Shown: positions 1 through 11,512 of the stretch, one piece after another
How positions within the stretch are numbered: position 1 is the stretch's first letter
Layout: every line of letters begins with the position of its first letter
NCBI GenBank assembly: GCA_941918925.1
Contig: OW799233.1
Coordinates: 148,616,223-148,680,222, forward strand
Source of the DNA: Phyto melanocephala
Taxonomy: Eukaryota > Arthropoda > Insecta > Diptera > Rhinophoridae
Direction: 5' to 3'
DNA: 64,000 nucleotides
Notes under the pieces: model-generated
Database searches by the model: none
What the model saw: the letters and a program-made list of their open reading frames with translations, nothing else
What the model was told of the DNA's origin: nothing
Program-made: the position numbers and the translations under genes

Positions 1-133
1 GTGTTCACTTACAATGATATTAAAAATTATCTTAAAATATTAACAATATAAGAATTTTGTTGCGGCCCGGGTTCAACTAAGTAATTTCACATACATAAGA
101 TTTTTTATACGAGTAAGTATCTATTGAATTCAA
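1..133. other. AT-rich noncoding, nothing recognised
   Basis: This is short AT-rich sequence at the window edge. I see no coding potential, RNA gene or clear repeat in it. It may be the continuation of a repeat lying outside the window. Confidence 0.4.
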
Positions 134-470
134 TATGACTTGAGATCTTATTATAGCCTTCACCTGTGGTGCCTAAGATTTAGCTTTCTCATTCCAATTG
201 TAATGTCTGTAATATTTATTTCCGACCCCATAAATTATATATTTTCTCATTGAATCTATTAAGCATTGTCTGTATTTCAGTTTTCCGTGCGCTGGTTGAG
301 TTAACATTAATAAAGCCTACATATTGCACAGACATATATTCCTAAGGAAAATAAATAGAGATATCGACACCGAAATGTTTTTTTTTTTTTTTCAAAATTT
401 GCAACCGAAAAGCAATTTTTGAGCTTCTAGACAACCGAGATGGTCAATATTAATTCACATTAACTTTATT
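134..470 (+). mobile_element. Degenerate 5' part of a mini-me-like element
   Basis: The stretch matches the 5' half of the complete elements at 44191 and 47805. It has the 'cttcacctgtggtgc' start, the 'ttccgaccccataaa' core, a decayed version of the sequence around the GTCY run, and a later 'cttctagacaaccgag' segment that also occurs in the copy at 51766. The GTCY tetranucleotide run and the 3' hairpin are gone. The boundaries are approximate. The copy looks old compared with the full-length ones. Confidence 0.6.
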
Positions 471-2149
471 TACATACATATACAAATTTTACTTTAGTTT
501 AATTTGCATTTTATTTTAAAATTACAATGGTCTTATAACTAAGTCAAATAAGCGATATTCGGCATAACGCTTATATTTTTTGTCAGTAGTTATTTCTAAA
601 AAAAAATATGTACAAGATTTTTACGTATGTGGGGTAGTAGTTGTGCGTGTGTGTGTGTAACAGTCATGGTCAAATTTTCATTTATATATTAATCTTAAAT
701 AATAATTTTTTATCTTTGGCGTGATTGTTTTGCAAATTTAGATTTAAGTTTTCTATTGAAATAAGTGTTGCATACTTTAAGGTAATTTGTTAAACAAAAA
801 TAGCAACGACAATATTGCCAGAAGTAAAAAATAAAATAAGCAATTAAAATTATCCGAATAACGGATGGAAAACGATTGTTTTCAAACGTTTTCCAAAGGA
901 CCTTTTTAAAAAGATGTGATAAATTCCGATAGATTTTGAAAATAATTTTGGAACCATTCTCAAACTATTGACTTATTAAAAGCATACTAAAAGATAAAAT
1001 ATAAACAATGTAATAAAACTGTGAAACGAAATTAATCAATCGAAAAACAGTTTTGAAATTGGTTGATAAATCGACTATAGCAAACACATCACACCTTTCA
1101 TCGTTTTCAAATAGGTTTTTTGTCTAATTCGTTTTTCATCACATCACATACCTTTTTTATATTTATTTATTTATTTAATTAAGTCTATGGAGAAGTACCT
1201 TACAGACCAATATATAAAATTGAACTGAAACATGTAAATACAAAACGTTTAATTATTTAAAAATGTTACGTTAAATAAAATAACCATTTATAGAAAAATC
1301 GATTAAATGATACACGGCACAAGCATAATTTCTATGGGAAAATGGAAGATACAAATGTATAAAGTAACATGGGCGATAATAATTTAGTTCACAACTTTAT
1401 CGGACAAATTAGCATTTAAAATACTATTTTTTATTTAAAAACATTTTTTACTGTGAAATTATAAAAATCTTTATTACGAGTGTTCTGCATTGTATTTCGT
1501 ATTTTATAATAAAAATATAATATAAAATGTTAAATTTAAATAGAACAATAAATAATTTGCTGGGTAGCTTCATCTTCTGGATTATAATAAAATATTTTGT
1601 TTTATATTTGTATTAAGCTGTTTTAAAGCTTGCATGTAAGGACAACATATTGATAAAGATCGTAGATATCAAAATAGAACTTTAAATTAAATACACACTT
1701 TATAAAAACTGTATAACAATATTAACACCACAGGAATATTTAAATTTACCTTAATTCTTAATTTACAAATACAAGCACAAATTTAAAAGAAAACCATACC
1801 TAAAACATACATTTGTGCATTGTGCAATGTTGATCCACATTTAAAAATGTAAATCGTAAACCTCTTCCTTAACTTTTTCTTTGAATAATTTTAAGCACAA
1901 CGACAGGAATGAGATTTATATAAATAATAAAAAAGAACAAAATGCATAATTTTTTTGTTTGTATTCAATGCATCTCTGTTAAGAAACATATGATTTAATA
2001 ATACCCCAAAAAGAGGTATGCACATACACCTTTCAAAAGGCCTTAATAGCCTTAATTAGCACACACAAAGATACGTTATATACTTATTCATTTTTTACAC
2101 GCATTATTAGGAACATTTTACGGACTATATTGTAAAAAAAAATAAGTTT
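471..2149. other. AT-rich noncoding DNA
   Basis: This 1.7-kb stretch has no recognised gene or repeat. It holds a short (GT)n run near 640-657 and TTTA-type low-complexity sequence near 1155-1180. Open frames are short and of low-complexity composition. Confidence 0.5.
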
Positions 2150-2990
2150 TGATAGGTCATTTCAGTAAATAATCCCTGAAGGTATTGTTGGCTTGGATCC
2201 GACGAACAGTACGAGGGTGTGCATTTTACGGATGGATCATTTGTCAATATAATATATGAGAGAGCATTAGGAGGTTCTAAAGAATTTCTGATAATTGTAG
2301 CGTGTTTCAAGCCGACCATAGGGCAACGAATTATGAATAATAAAACTTATTCCGAGGGTAAGGGAGATTACTTTTAACGTTAATAGTCAGGGGCTTTCAG
2401 GACGTTGAAAGCAAGTGACAAATCAAAGCTAGTTATGGAATGTAGAAGAGCTCTTGATAGAATTATAGAATTTTGTTTACGTCCGATTGTGCTAGGTACA
2501 AGGGCACTGTGAAGTTGTAGGTAATGAAATTGGTGACGAACTTGGGCGAGGTGGACCGGCACTGAAGTCGACATATGCAGACGTCATAGTAAGTCCACAG
2601 ATGAGCTAATATTTTGTAGAATTATGGCGTAGATATCGCGGAGGACTATTACGTCATGAAGGAATAGAATGGACTGCAAAGAGTCAAGGGCTTTATGGTC
2701 CAAGTTAAACTCGGCAGACTATACGATCGATACTCTTGGACCTGAATAAAGTATGTCTGAGAGCCTCTATTAGGGTTACAACAGAACATTTTCCATTAAG
2801 ATCTAGCATCAGTAGATGGGATAGCGGTACATCATCACACATCCTGCATTAAGTGTAGGATGTAATAAAAAATGGTGCATGTTGTCTGTCACTACCCGAA
2901 ATTACAGAACCACAGAGTTAAGTGTTTAGGTAGGCTATTCCACGATGAGTTGAGTGATTTCTCGGGGGCCGAGTGGTAAGTGGATAAACA
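2150..2990 (+). pseudogene. Non-LTR retrotransposon remnant, RNase H region
   Basis: Conceptual translation in shifting frames gives the C-terminal half of a retroelement RNase H domain. One segment (about 2395-2480) reads TLKASDKSKLVMECRRALDR, which fits the helix region after the second acidic residue. The segment at about 2501-2590 reads GHCEVVGNEIGDELGRGG, the hallmark 'GH..V.GNE.ADELA..G' end of retroelement RNase H. Downstream decayed frames (2690-2990) resemble the cysteine-rich tail that follows RNase H in several LINE clades. Several frameshifts and stops interrupt it, so it is dead. Whether it belongs to the same family as the antisense remnant at 30190-31150 is uncertain. Confidence 0.7.
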
Positions 2991-3750
2991 ATAAGGGCTT
3001 GTTAGGACTTATACACATTTTATTCTTCTACACTATTTATCTTCTTAATATTACCTTCTTTAGTAATTGTTTTTAATTATGAATCTTTTTGGTTTTTCTT
3101 TTTATCGAAGGAAACAGAATAGACCACATTGTACTCCGAGTATGGGTGTTGGAAGTGTCTTTTACTTCCTGCAACTCTTTTCTTACCTACCTACCTACCT
3201 TCGTACTTAGTTATAACAGAAACTGGAATAACTTTTTGGTATTTTCAAAAGGGCTTAAAGGTTTTTAGCAGACTTTTACTGGAATGTTAGATAAAAAAGT
3301 TATAAATCTAAGAGAAGGCCTGGAATGTGAAGTCCTGTTGATATATTGTACGGCCAAACATTTGTGTGCAAATCCCAAGATATGTATGTACATATGTATT
3401 GATATTTGTTTGTATGTATGAGGGAAATAACAAAATAGTGTTAGTTTTATTGGTAACTAATGGACTATTCATCAGTTTATTTGTAATAAAAATCCAAACA
3501 TTTATATTAAAATACTTGTTTCTTACCAGACGCACCAGTATGCTCGTATATGTGTACGTATGTATATTAATATGTACTGTGTATTTTGTATAAATCTTTG
3601 TATGTTTGGTCTTCTTACAGTTTTCTATTATTTGACTAACTCGATTTTTCATTACCATTTTACTGCACTACATTACACTAAAAACAAACACACACATTCT
3701 GTACAAAATCGTACGTAATAAATGCACTGTATTTGCTAACTGTGTATGTA
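2991..3750. other. AT-rich noncoding with CTAC and TATG microsatellites
   Basis: A short (CTAC)n run lies near 3186-3200, and TATG/TGTA-rich low-complexity sequence lies near 3380-3420 and 3540-3570. The open frames here on both strands are made of this low-complexity sequence and carry no recognisable domain. Confidence 0.5.
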
Positions 3751-4640
3751 TTAGGGATGCCAATCACGAAATCTCGGGATTTTCGGGATTTACACATCCC
3801 GATTTTTTCTAAATATGGATTATTCATATAATAATTATTATTTTGGCAGTGATTTTCATTCAACTTTTAGAGAAACGGTTAAGTGATTTTGGTATATCAC
3901 TGTCTAGTGAACTCTAGCCTAGTTAGTTTAATCTAGTTACAACGCTTCTAGTAGCGCAAGTGAAAATGAAGCATCGTTATAAAATGATGATAATAAAAAA
4001 AAAAAACAAAACAATTTTGTGTTATTGAAACAAATAGCGATCTAACTGGAAAATTTCTCAATAAACTGCTCATTAAAAAAGTCATAATAACTTTAAAAAT
4101 TTTTCGAAAGTCGCCAACAAAAAAAATGAGGTTTCGCAAAAGAAAATTTAAAAGAGCCGAAACTTATTTTCGTTTGCATAGCAAGATGGGATACATTTCT
4201 TGATATGTGCAAACGATTTTGTGAATTGGAAATGCCTATTAAAAAGGCATTAATAGACTACTACTACGAATAAATGTTAAAGATATTGCTATAGTTAAAC
4301 AAATATTAGTTATCAAAAACAGATTGCAAATTAAGTAATAAATTGGAAAAGCTCTTCCTAAAAAAATAAAAACTTACTCGACACGTGTGAATTATTTAAA
4401 TAATTCAAAATTAAAATATGTTTTTGATAATATATACAAAAAGTTAACATCCCAATTTCAAAGTAATGAAACTTTTAGCAGTTTGTCTGATTCGGATTTA
4501 TCATTACTTGAAGATAATATTGCCGATTAAAATTTTCAGTAGTAAAAAATTAAATAAAGCAATCGACATATGCAAAAGTCATATTAAAGCTTACAATATT
4601 AAATGTTATGATACCCAGCAAAAAAAGTTTTGCTCTAAAT
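3751..4640 (+). pseudogene. hAT transposon fossil with left end
   Basis: The left end starts TAGGGATGCC and is followed by several copies of a TCGGGATT-type motif on both strands. Inside, 4181-4261 translates as ARWDTFLDMCKRFCELEMPI and onward, matching the 'RWDS...LKRFLELK.PI..AL' segment of hAT transposases. A later frame (about 4441-4520) reads as acidic, serine-rich sequence that could be more of the same protein. Stops and frameshifts occur throughout. I could not find a matching right end, so the 3' boundary is a guess. hAT transposases are DDE (RNase H-fold) enzymes with a C-terminal hATC dimerisation domain. This copy can only be a relic. Confidence 0.65.
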
Positions 4641-4719
4641 CAATGTGAATAACATTTTTCCTGATTTCTAATTCATACATGCCAGAGGAGGCATTAAGAA
4701 TTCCTTCTCCAAATCCAAA

Positions 4720-4995
4720 ATAGTTGGCCATTTAACCATTATATTTGGAGAGCGAATAATTTTGGAGGGCGAATAATTTCCACATATTCGGAAATCAATT
4801 CGCCAGCGCTTTCGCTAAATTTGTCAGCACGGGACTATTTTCTTTGCGGTTATTTGAAGGAGCGAGTATATGTAAACAAGCCCGAGACAACACTAGAACT
4901 CAAGCCCAACACTGGTGCAGAATGTGCTACAGCCACAAATTTTGAAAGATGTTATTGAAAATGCTCTTAAACAGGCCCATCAGCTGAAGACGGGA
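4720..4995 (+). pseudogene. Tc1/mariner transposase C-terminal fragment
   Basis: One frame (about 4769-4915) reads RIISTYSEINSPALSLNLSA followed by RDYFLCGYLKERVYVNKPET. This is the block around the third catalytic acidic residue of a mariner-type DDE transposase; the aspartate of RDYFL is kept. Sequence before and after is frameshifted. No terminal inverted repeats were found, and the piece is about a quarter of a full transposase. Confidence 0.75.
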
Positions 4996-5109
4996 TTAAT
5001 TAATTTATTATTTATTTTCTATACTCAATGTAAAAAAATTCCTTTTTGTGTATTTTATAATCTGAAAAAAATAAGATAAATATATAAACGAAAATTTCAT
5101 TAAATTTGT

Positions 5110-5437
5110 AAACTCCATGACTTTTCGCCCACAATGCAAAATGCAATAAAATGTGGAACAATTAAAATCCAAGATGCCGTCCTAAACAAAATGTCGGATA
5201 TGCCGGTCAAATATAGTAATTACAAATGTATCTCCTGTAAATTTAAATCCATGATGTCGTCTGAAACAAAATCACATACTGTTTTGTTTTTGTTTTCTAA
5301 ACCAAACCAATATGAGTATCAAATGAAAACCTTGACTAATATAATTAGGTCATTATTACAAGTTTGACATACTTATGTACTTGATGGTGAAGGGTATAAT
5401 AAATCGCCAAGCCGAATATATCATTCTTACTTGTTGT
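5110..5437 (+). mobile_element. 3' part of a mini-me-like element
   Basis: The end reads 'gtgaagggtataataaatcg', then a decayed hairpin around 'gccgaatat', then 'cttacttgtt'. This matches the 3' terminus of the full elements. The body carries 'aaaatccaagatg'-type units, which are also seen at 49980-50340 and 52370-52640. The 5' half is missing. The open frame that crosses it is only a translation of the repeat. Confidence 0.6.
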
Positions 5438-7595
5438 CTTGTAATTAATTTTGACAGCTTGTGTTAAACGATTATTGCTCAGCAATGTTTCTTTACAGTT
5501 ATTGTTTACAGATTAATATCTTTTGTTACTAATGGAAACTGAGAATTGCTACAGAAATAGTTATCAAACTTATTAAATACGTAGTGGGGGTGTAAAGCTT
5601 AATGAGCACATTTTAATTTGTGCTATTAACACAGCATACAATTCTTTGTCCCCGGCATAGTTAAAAATTCTAATATCAATATTTGTGTTGCTATAATAAA
5701 ATTAAAAAATATTACATTAGTTTTAGATATTTTAACGTCAATATTTTTTCAGATTTTAAAAGCTCTATAAATATTCTAAAAATACAAGGAAAATGTGTTT
5801 TCAAAGTTAAAGTTGATATGGGAAGAGAGTACAAAAATACAAATAATAAATCAGCTATTAAACTAACATAAATTGTACAAATATTGGTAAAATTTCGGTA
5901 CTTCGAAGTATTAATTCTTTAGTAGTTCTGCTTAAAATCATGTATCAATGTTAGTCATTGCGTTTATGAAGAAAATTTTTGCACTTGGCTCCAACTCCAT
6001 GTATCGTCACCACAGAAATTATAGACAGACATCCAAGCAGAGATTTTAGTTTTAAGCAAAACAGACACACATACTTACATATTTCTTGTTTGGAATTAAA
6101 TTGTATTCATACTAGCTGGCACATAAAAGAAATTTGGCTGTATTTGAAGTCGTCCTTTTAATTTTAAGTATTTAAAAGAATAAGAGTAAAATTGAGATGT
6201 AATACAACTATTTCAAAATGTACATATTTCATCACTTAAAAAGAAGGAAATTTTATCATTAAGCAAAAAATATACGAATGTGTGTGTTTAAAGATGAAAA
6301 AGAATATAAGAAAAGCCAACGACAACAGTCTGACAAATGTCGCTTTATTTATTTTTTAATTCTTTTTTGCTCTTTACCTCCTTCATTTGCTTTATTCAAT
6401 AGTTCACTTTTAACCGCCTCGTTGTACAAATGCTTGTGTTTTACTTTGAACTCCAAAAACCATGTGTTCGCACTTTGTTTTACAAGTTGTGACAGTATGT
6501 AGGTATGTATGTGTGTGCTTGCGTATGTTTGTGGGTATCCATGTATGTTTGTATGTAAGTAGGTATGTATGTGTACAAAGTTCGACAATACAGCCAAATA
6601 TGTTCATAGTTGCTACTTATAACTCTTTTGTTTTTTTAGGAATAAAAAATTAATACAGACAAATTTTGTATTAGAAGTCAGTGTCTTTGGTTTTCGCTCT
6701 TGTTGCTTGTCATCTCATCATCATCGTTATCACCAGCAACATTTACTTATTCTTTTGGTTAATGGGAATATTAAAAAGTTGCTCCTTTAAGGGGTTAAAA
6801 TATTTCATCATTAACAATTTAAAAAAATTTCTAGTCAGGAAATGTGTTAATTTTATATTTCAAATACATACATAATCGGTTGTGCTTTGAAACTTTATGG
6901 TATTACGAAGCATTTCATATCAGTAAAATATTTAAAAATATTTGTTTAGACATGAGTATGATTAATGCTTAAAGTAATACATGCAAAGTAATAATATGCA
7001 AGTACAAATAAATTACTTTGTACTATATATTGGTTCCGAACCTCATCTAGCTACCCCTTAAATACTTTAATTTTAATTTTCTATAACAGCTACAGCATAT
7101 CTTGTATACCGTACTGCCCTACAGCAAAAAAATAAATATTAAGTATTATTAATGTCTTCGACATTAACAGTTAAATTATGATATACCACTACGCTTGTCT
7201 TAAGAAGGCAAGTGTATTGTTCCAAATGCCATTGATCTGAAGTACCCTTTTATAATATTTACCCACTAAATCTGAGTTTCTAACAATCATAAAACTTTTG
7301 CTTAGCAAGTAAATATGTTAAATTTGTATCTATTTATTTTGTTGTTGAATGTAGAGGTCGCCTTTTTAAATTTTTGTTGAGGTCAATGACCAATAGAGAA
7401 TGGTCTAATAATTAAGTATAATTAATAATAAGCAGCTGTCACAAATGTTTATGATTGTTAAATCTGGAGTGCTTTACGAAAGAACAGCTTATTACAAAAA
7501 TTTGGTTTGTTATACTGAGACCGCTCGCAAACTTTGAAAATTTGATATCAATGGTTGATGTGTCAGCCATTTGAAAAGTGGTTAAAAAATTAAAA
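5438..7595. other. AT-rich noncoding DNA with TATG microsatellites
   Basis: I recognise no gene or transposon. A (TATG)n/(TGTA)n block lies at about 6495-6575 and produces overlapping low-complexity open frames on both strands. The remainder has short open frames without domain character. Confidence 0.5.
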
Positions 7596-7599
7596 ATAA

Positions 7600-8290
7600 A
7601 CTGGTTATGAACAGTAAGATTTATGTGTGTCAACGTAGCTTTCGGTTTCTTGAAAATATTACTGTTGTATATGAGAGTGTCTCTAAAAATCTAAAAAAAA
7701 AAATATGGCATCTTCCTCAACAACTGCAAATTTCACGAAGTACTACTCAACGGTTTTTTACAAAATTCAGTTTATTCAGGAACTTATACCAGCAGAACAT
7801 GGAGCAAAGTGAAGTAAATGCTAATTCTTGGAAAAAAGTAAGCTTTTACGATAAAGACCTTTTCCATCTTAATGTCTTCGTGAATACAAAAGATTGTATA
7901 ATTTGGGATTCAGAAAATGTTCATGTAATACATGAAAAACAAATGTATCCACCGGTAACTGTCTGATGCGGATTTTAGTCAGGCGGCGTGACTAGGCCTT
8001 CTTTTTTTTAAATGAGGCCGAAATTGCGGTGACTGTAAACGTCACTTGTTACAGGAACATGATAACGCAAATTTGTGACCTCAGCTGAATGGCATTGATT
8101 TGGAGGACTTATGATTTTAGCAAGACGACGACATCTGCCACACTACCCTTTATAGCAGCAACGATTTCCAGAACATATATTAAGAAATCTTTATGTCAAC
8201 TGGCCACTAAGGTTGTAATAATGATTATTTGCCATATCCAGATATCTTCTATGGGATGTCACTTAACACAAAAAAACTTCATTACCGAAA
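7600..8290 (+). pseudogene. Dead mariner-type transposase
   Basis: The frame starting at 7607 includes an N-terminal piece (LPQQLQISRSTTQRF, resembling the helix-turn-helix part) and then YDKDLFHLNVFVNTKDC with IIWDSENVHVIHEKQMYPPV. This corresponds to the 'SDEAHFHLNGYVN' block with the first catalytic aspartate. After 7966 it continues through stops as a 'VTVN' segment and then, near 8105-8140, a damaged 'QQDGATCHT' block that still has an aspartate. A trace of the 'NWP' block follows near 8195-8215. Many stops and frameshifts rule out function. It lies just left of the Helitron at 8338. Confidence 0.75.
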
Positions 8291-8439
8291 AGCGTTTCTT
8301 AAATCGCTCACTTAGCGCGCATGATTTTTATATACGACTAGCCAAACCCGGCGCGCGTTGCTACGCCCCTTAATGAATCGAAATGCATTCTAAATTTTAA
8401 TTGAAAATCAAGTGCAAAAACCTAAAAATTATTATTTTT

Positions 8440-9450
8440 TTCTTGTGGGCGTTGCATTGCCCACTTTTCTAATCACGAAGTTGTAAAGTCATAACAGCTC
8501 AATATGTGTGCAAAGTTTCAGAAGAATCGGACCAGTGCAAGTTCCTAAAAATTATAATTGCTTTTATGGGCGTAGCCCTGCCCACTTTTCTAATCACGAA
8601 ATTGTAAAGTCATAACAGCTCTATCTGTGCGCAAAGTTTCAGAATAATCGGTCAAGTGCAAGTACCTCAAAATGGTACCTTTTTTTATGGGCGTGGCACT
8701 GCCCACTTTTCTAATCACGAAATTGTAAAGTCATGACAGCTCGATATGTGTGCAAGATTTCAGAAAAATCGGTCTGGTGCAAGTACCTCAAAATTATAAC
8801 CTTTTTTTATGGGCGTGGCCCTGCCCACTTTTCTAATCACGAAATTATATGGTTATGACAGCTTAGTATGTGTGCAAAGTTTCAAAAAAATCGGTCCAGG
8901 GCAAGTACCTAAAAATTAAAACTTTTTTAGGGGCGTGGCCCCGCCCACTTTTCCTATCACAAAATTATTTAGTCATGATAGCTCGATATGTGTGCAAAGT
9001 TTCAGAAAAATCGGTCTAGTGCAAGAACCTCAAAATTATAACTTTTTTTTTATGGGCGTGGCCCTGCCCACTTTTTTAATCACAAAACTATAAAGTCATG
9101 ACAGCTCAATATGTGTGCAAAGTTTCAGAAAAATCGGTTCAGTGCAAGTAGCTAAAACTGATAACTAATTTTTAATGGGCGTGGCCCCGCCCACTTTTTT
9201 AACCACGAAATTATAAAGTCATCACAGCTTAATATGTGTGCAAAGTTTCAGAAAAATCGGTTTAGTGCAAGTACCTCAATATTAAAACTTTTTTAGGGGC
9301 GTGGCCCCGCCCACTTTTCTTATCACAAAATTATTTAGTCATGACAGCTCGATATGTGTGCAAAGTTTCAGAAAAATCCGTCAAGTGCAAGGAGCTAAAA
9401 CTGATAACTAATTTTTATGGGCGTGGCCCCGCCCACTTTTTTTTACCCAT
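8440..9450 (-). repeat. Nine-copy ~121-bp tandem array inside the Helitron
   Basis: The landmark 'cccacttt' starts at 8460, 8581, 8702, 8824, 8944, 9067, 9190, 9310 and 9432, so the period is 120-123 bp. Each monomer has a GC-rich near-palindrome (gggcgtggcc...gcccac) and a segment reading 'tgtgcaaagtttcagaaaaa'. Monomers differ by point changes, so the array is not recent. Confidence 0.95.
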
Positions 9451-9526
9451 AAACACTCCCTGGTATGTGTCCAACAACTTGCCAAAGTTTGAGTCCGATC
9501 GGTTTTACAGTTTCGGAGTCTATAGC

Positions 9527-9529
<3 letters not shown>

Positions 9530-9566
<37 letters not shown>
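9530..9566. repeat. (AC)n microsatellite
   Basis: A pure AC dinucleotide run of about 17 units lies within the 5' part of the minus-strand Helitron. It is probably length-variable. Confidence 0.95.
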
Positions 9567-9568
<2 letters not shown>

Positions 9569-9589
9569 ATTCACTTTTATATATATAGA

Positions 9590-10124
9590 TGACCCACATT
9601 ATAAATCACTTTTTGCAATTAATAAGTGCTAATTTTATCCCTAACAGCAATAGCAAAATCATGCCTTGATCGCACTACTTAAAAAGAGAGAACAGCAACT
9701 AAGAGAGAAATATAAAAAATTTCATTGAAATAAAATTTGTCTCCTCTTTTCTACTGCTGAAATAAAAGCAGTACACAAGACATGCTTTGTTGCGCTATCG
9801 TATGCAAACAATTTACATGTATGCAGTACGGTAAGCAAATGAAGTCTGTACTGCTTACAAAATTCGAAAAAGCTTTATGTGAGTTAGGAGATTTATAAGT
9901 ATAGCATATATGTATCTCTTGACGCTAAACTAACCAATTTGATGAGTATCTTGACAATAGAATATTACATAGATTGTCGTCAATCCACTTTAATACATTG
10001 CGATTATTATTGACAACTAAGCATATCGACCAAATATGATACGCATACTTACTGTTTTGTCAGTTCATTTCTATTGAACATTGAAATCTTCGTGCCTTTA
10101 CTATATCATTCGATATTGACTAAA
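9590..10124. other. AT-rich noncoding DNA
   Basis: I found nothing recognisable. This is flanking sequence between the Helitron and the palindromic unit at 10125. Confidence 0.45.
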
Positions 10125-10280
10125 GCTGCCTTTACACTATCTAATTTCTCATCTGAGTTGAGCTATTACATATATACTAGTTCAAAGCTTGCCTAGTTTC
10201 CGAAACTTTTAAAATTTTACAAATTTGACTTGACTTGTTAAACTCAGATGAAAACTAAGATAGTGTAAAGATAGCATAAA
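10125..10280. mobile_element. Short MITE-like inverted-repeat unit
   Basis: Arms of about 36 bp face each other. The left arm contains CTTTACACTATCTAATTTC and then TCATCTGAGTT, and the right arm is its reverse complement with a few changes. The total length is about 155 bp. It has no coding capacity. I could not see a clean target-site duplication, so the superfamily is open. Confidence 0.65.
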
Positions 10281-11116
10281 AGCTTCACGCAATTTCCACA
10301 ATCATTTTGCAGAAAGCCTAGCCTTTTTTTGGTTTCAACAGTTATTGCTGAAGGTTGCTTTAAATAACAACTTTGCCATGTCTACTGATCGTTGATTTCG
10401 AGTGCCTTTCTTATTAAAAAATTGTGACAAATTTCTTTATATTTTACAATTTCAATACAATTCGTTATCAGATGCAGTTCAACTGTTCATGTTTATGCGG
10501 ACGCGAAGACATAAATATTTTAATAAAATCAGATTATCGAAAGGCAAATTGAATAGGGGCATGAGCTTGGGTGCAACTAAATTTTACACAAACGCACTTA
10601 CAGCGTTGTAGGTTAAAATTATATACAAAATAAACATTTCAAAATTAAAACATGTCTAAGTACTGACCTAAGGGCCGTTAATAGTCCATTACTGGTTATA
10701 AACAATACATTTAGAGCAGCAACGATAACCACAAACATATAAATATACTTTACTCGGCTCTACTAGTCAGTGGCACTTTCTTTTGTTCACTCGTTTCATG
10801 CTGATTTATAGTTCTAATAATAATGCTTTTTTTTCGGTTGAGCCTGTCTCATATGCCATTAAAACAGTAAATAGAAGCAACTTCTTTTTCATGCATCCAT
10901 ACTCATACCATTATCAATGCGTGTACGTATCAGAGATGTTCATAAGCTGATTCGCTTTTGCTCTCTATGCTCAACCAAATTTTCAAAACTTTTTGAGCCA
11001 CACTAACTTTATTCCTTATTGAAATTAATTTCTTTTGCATACGAAAGCGAAACAAATAAGTGTTTTATACTGCATAGCAGTTTTTTATATAATATCTTAT
11101 ATAATATCTTTCGACT
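10281..11116. other. AT-rich noncoding DNA
   Basis: No gene or recognisable repeat was found. The open frame at 10402-10611 has no domain character. Confidence 0.45.
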
Positions 11117-11512
11117 ACATTTACAACTGAGCCAAAACTAGTAAGTACCAGATTTTGAGCAAATCTAGGTTATTTTTACTAGATTTCCTATACAAAACGA
11201 TATCTACTTCGCCACTAGATTTTTGCAAAATCTAGTACTACTTCGTGATCTAATTGTATTTTTCATCACAATGTACTAAAAAATACTACGTTGCATAAAG
11301 AAAAATTCAATCATCATTTATAAGGTCGTTGTAATTGAAGAAATACGTTATTGTTAACATTTTTTTAGTATGTAGTTTGAGTTTAGGATAAGCAGAGTAT
11401 AGAAAGCCTCTTACACCACTTTATAAATAAATATAATATTTTGAAAACGGTATGGATTTTGATCAAGATTTTAATTAAAATCTACTAGATTTCGTGCAGG
11501 TGTAAATGTACT
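11117..11512. mobile_element. MITE-like unit with short inverted ends
   Basis: The left end reads TACATTTACAACTG, and the right end on the opposite strand reads TACATTTACACCTG. Several 'ctagattt' and 'aaatctagt' motifs lie inside near both ends. The unit is about 395 bp and noncoding. The flanks give no convincing target duplication. Confidence 0.55.

Larger units (their letters stand above)
8338..9589 (-). mobile_element. Non-autonomous Helitron, complete
   Basis: Read on the minus strand, the element begins TCTATATATATAAAAGTG and ends GGCTAG. It is flanked by A on the 5' side and T on the 3' side, as expected for Helitron insertion between A and T. A short palindrome (GCGT, loop, ACGC) lies just inside the 3' end. 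It has no coding capacity. The body is a tandem array of about nine ~121-bp monomers plus a (GT)n tract. Helitrons move by rolling-circle replication with a Rep/helicase, which this copy would have to borrow. The same ends and monomers recur at 53928-54571. Confidence 0.9.

Noticed and set aside
3308..3658. Overlapping open frames of 75-116 codons on both strands
   Set aside because: They consist of TATG/TGTA low-complexity translation rich in Thr, Tyr, Val and Cys, with no domain.
6349..6653. Several overlapping open frames
   Set aside because: They are products of a TATG microsatellite in different frames.
8440..9450. CRISPR-like array
   Set aside because: Monomers are contiguous at ~121 bp with no unique spacers, and the array lies inside a eukaryotic Helitron.
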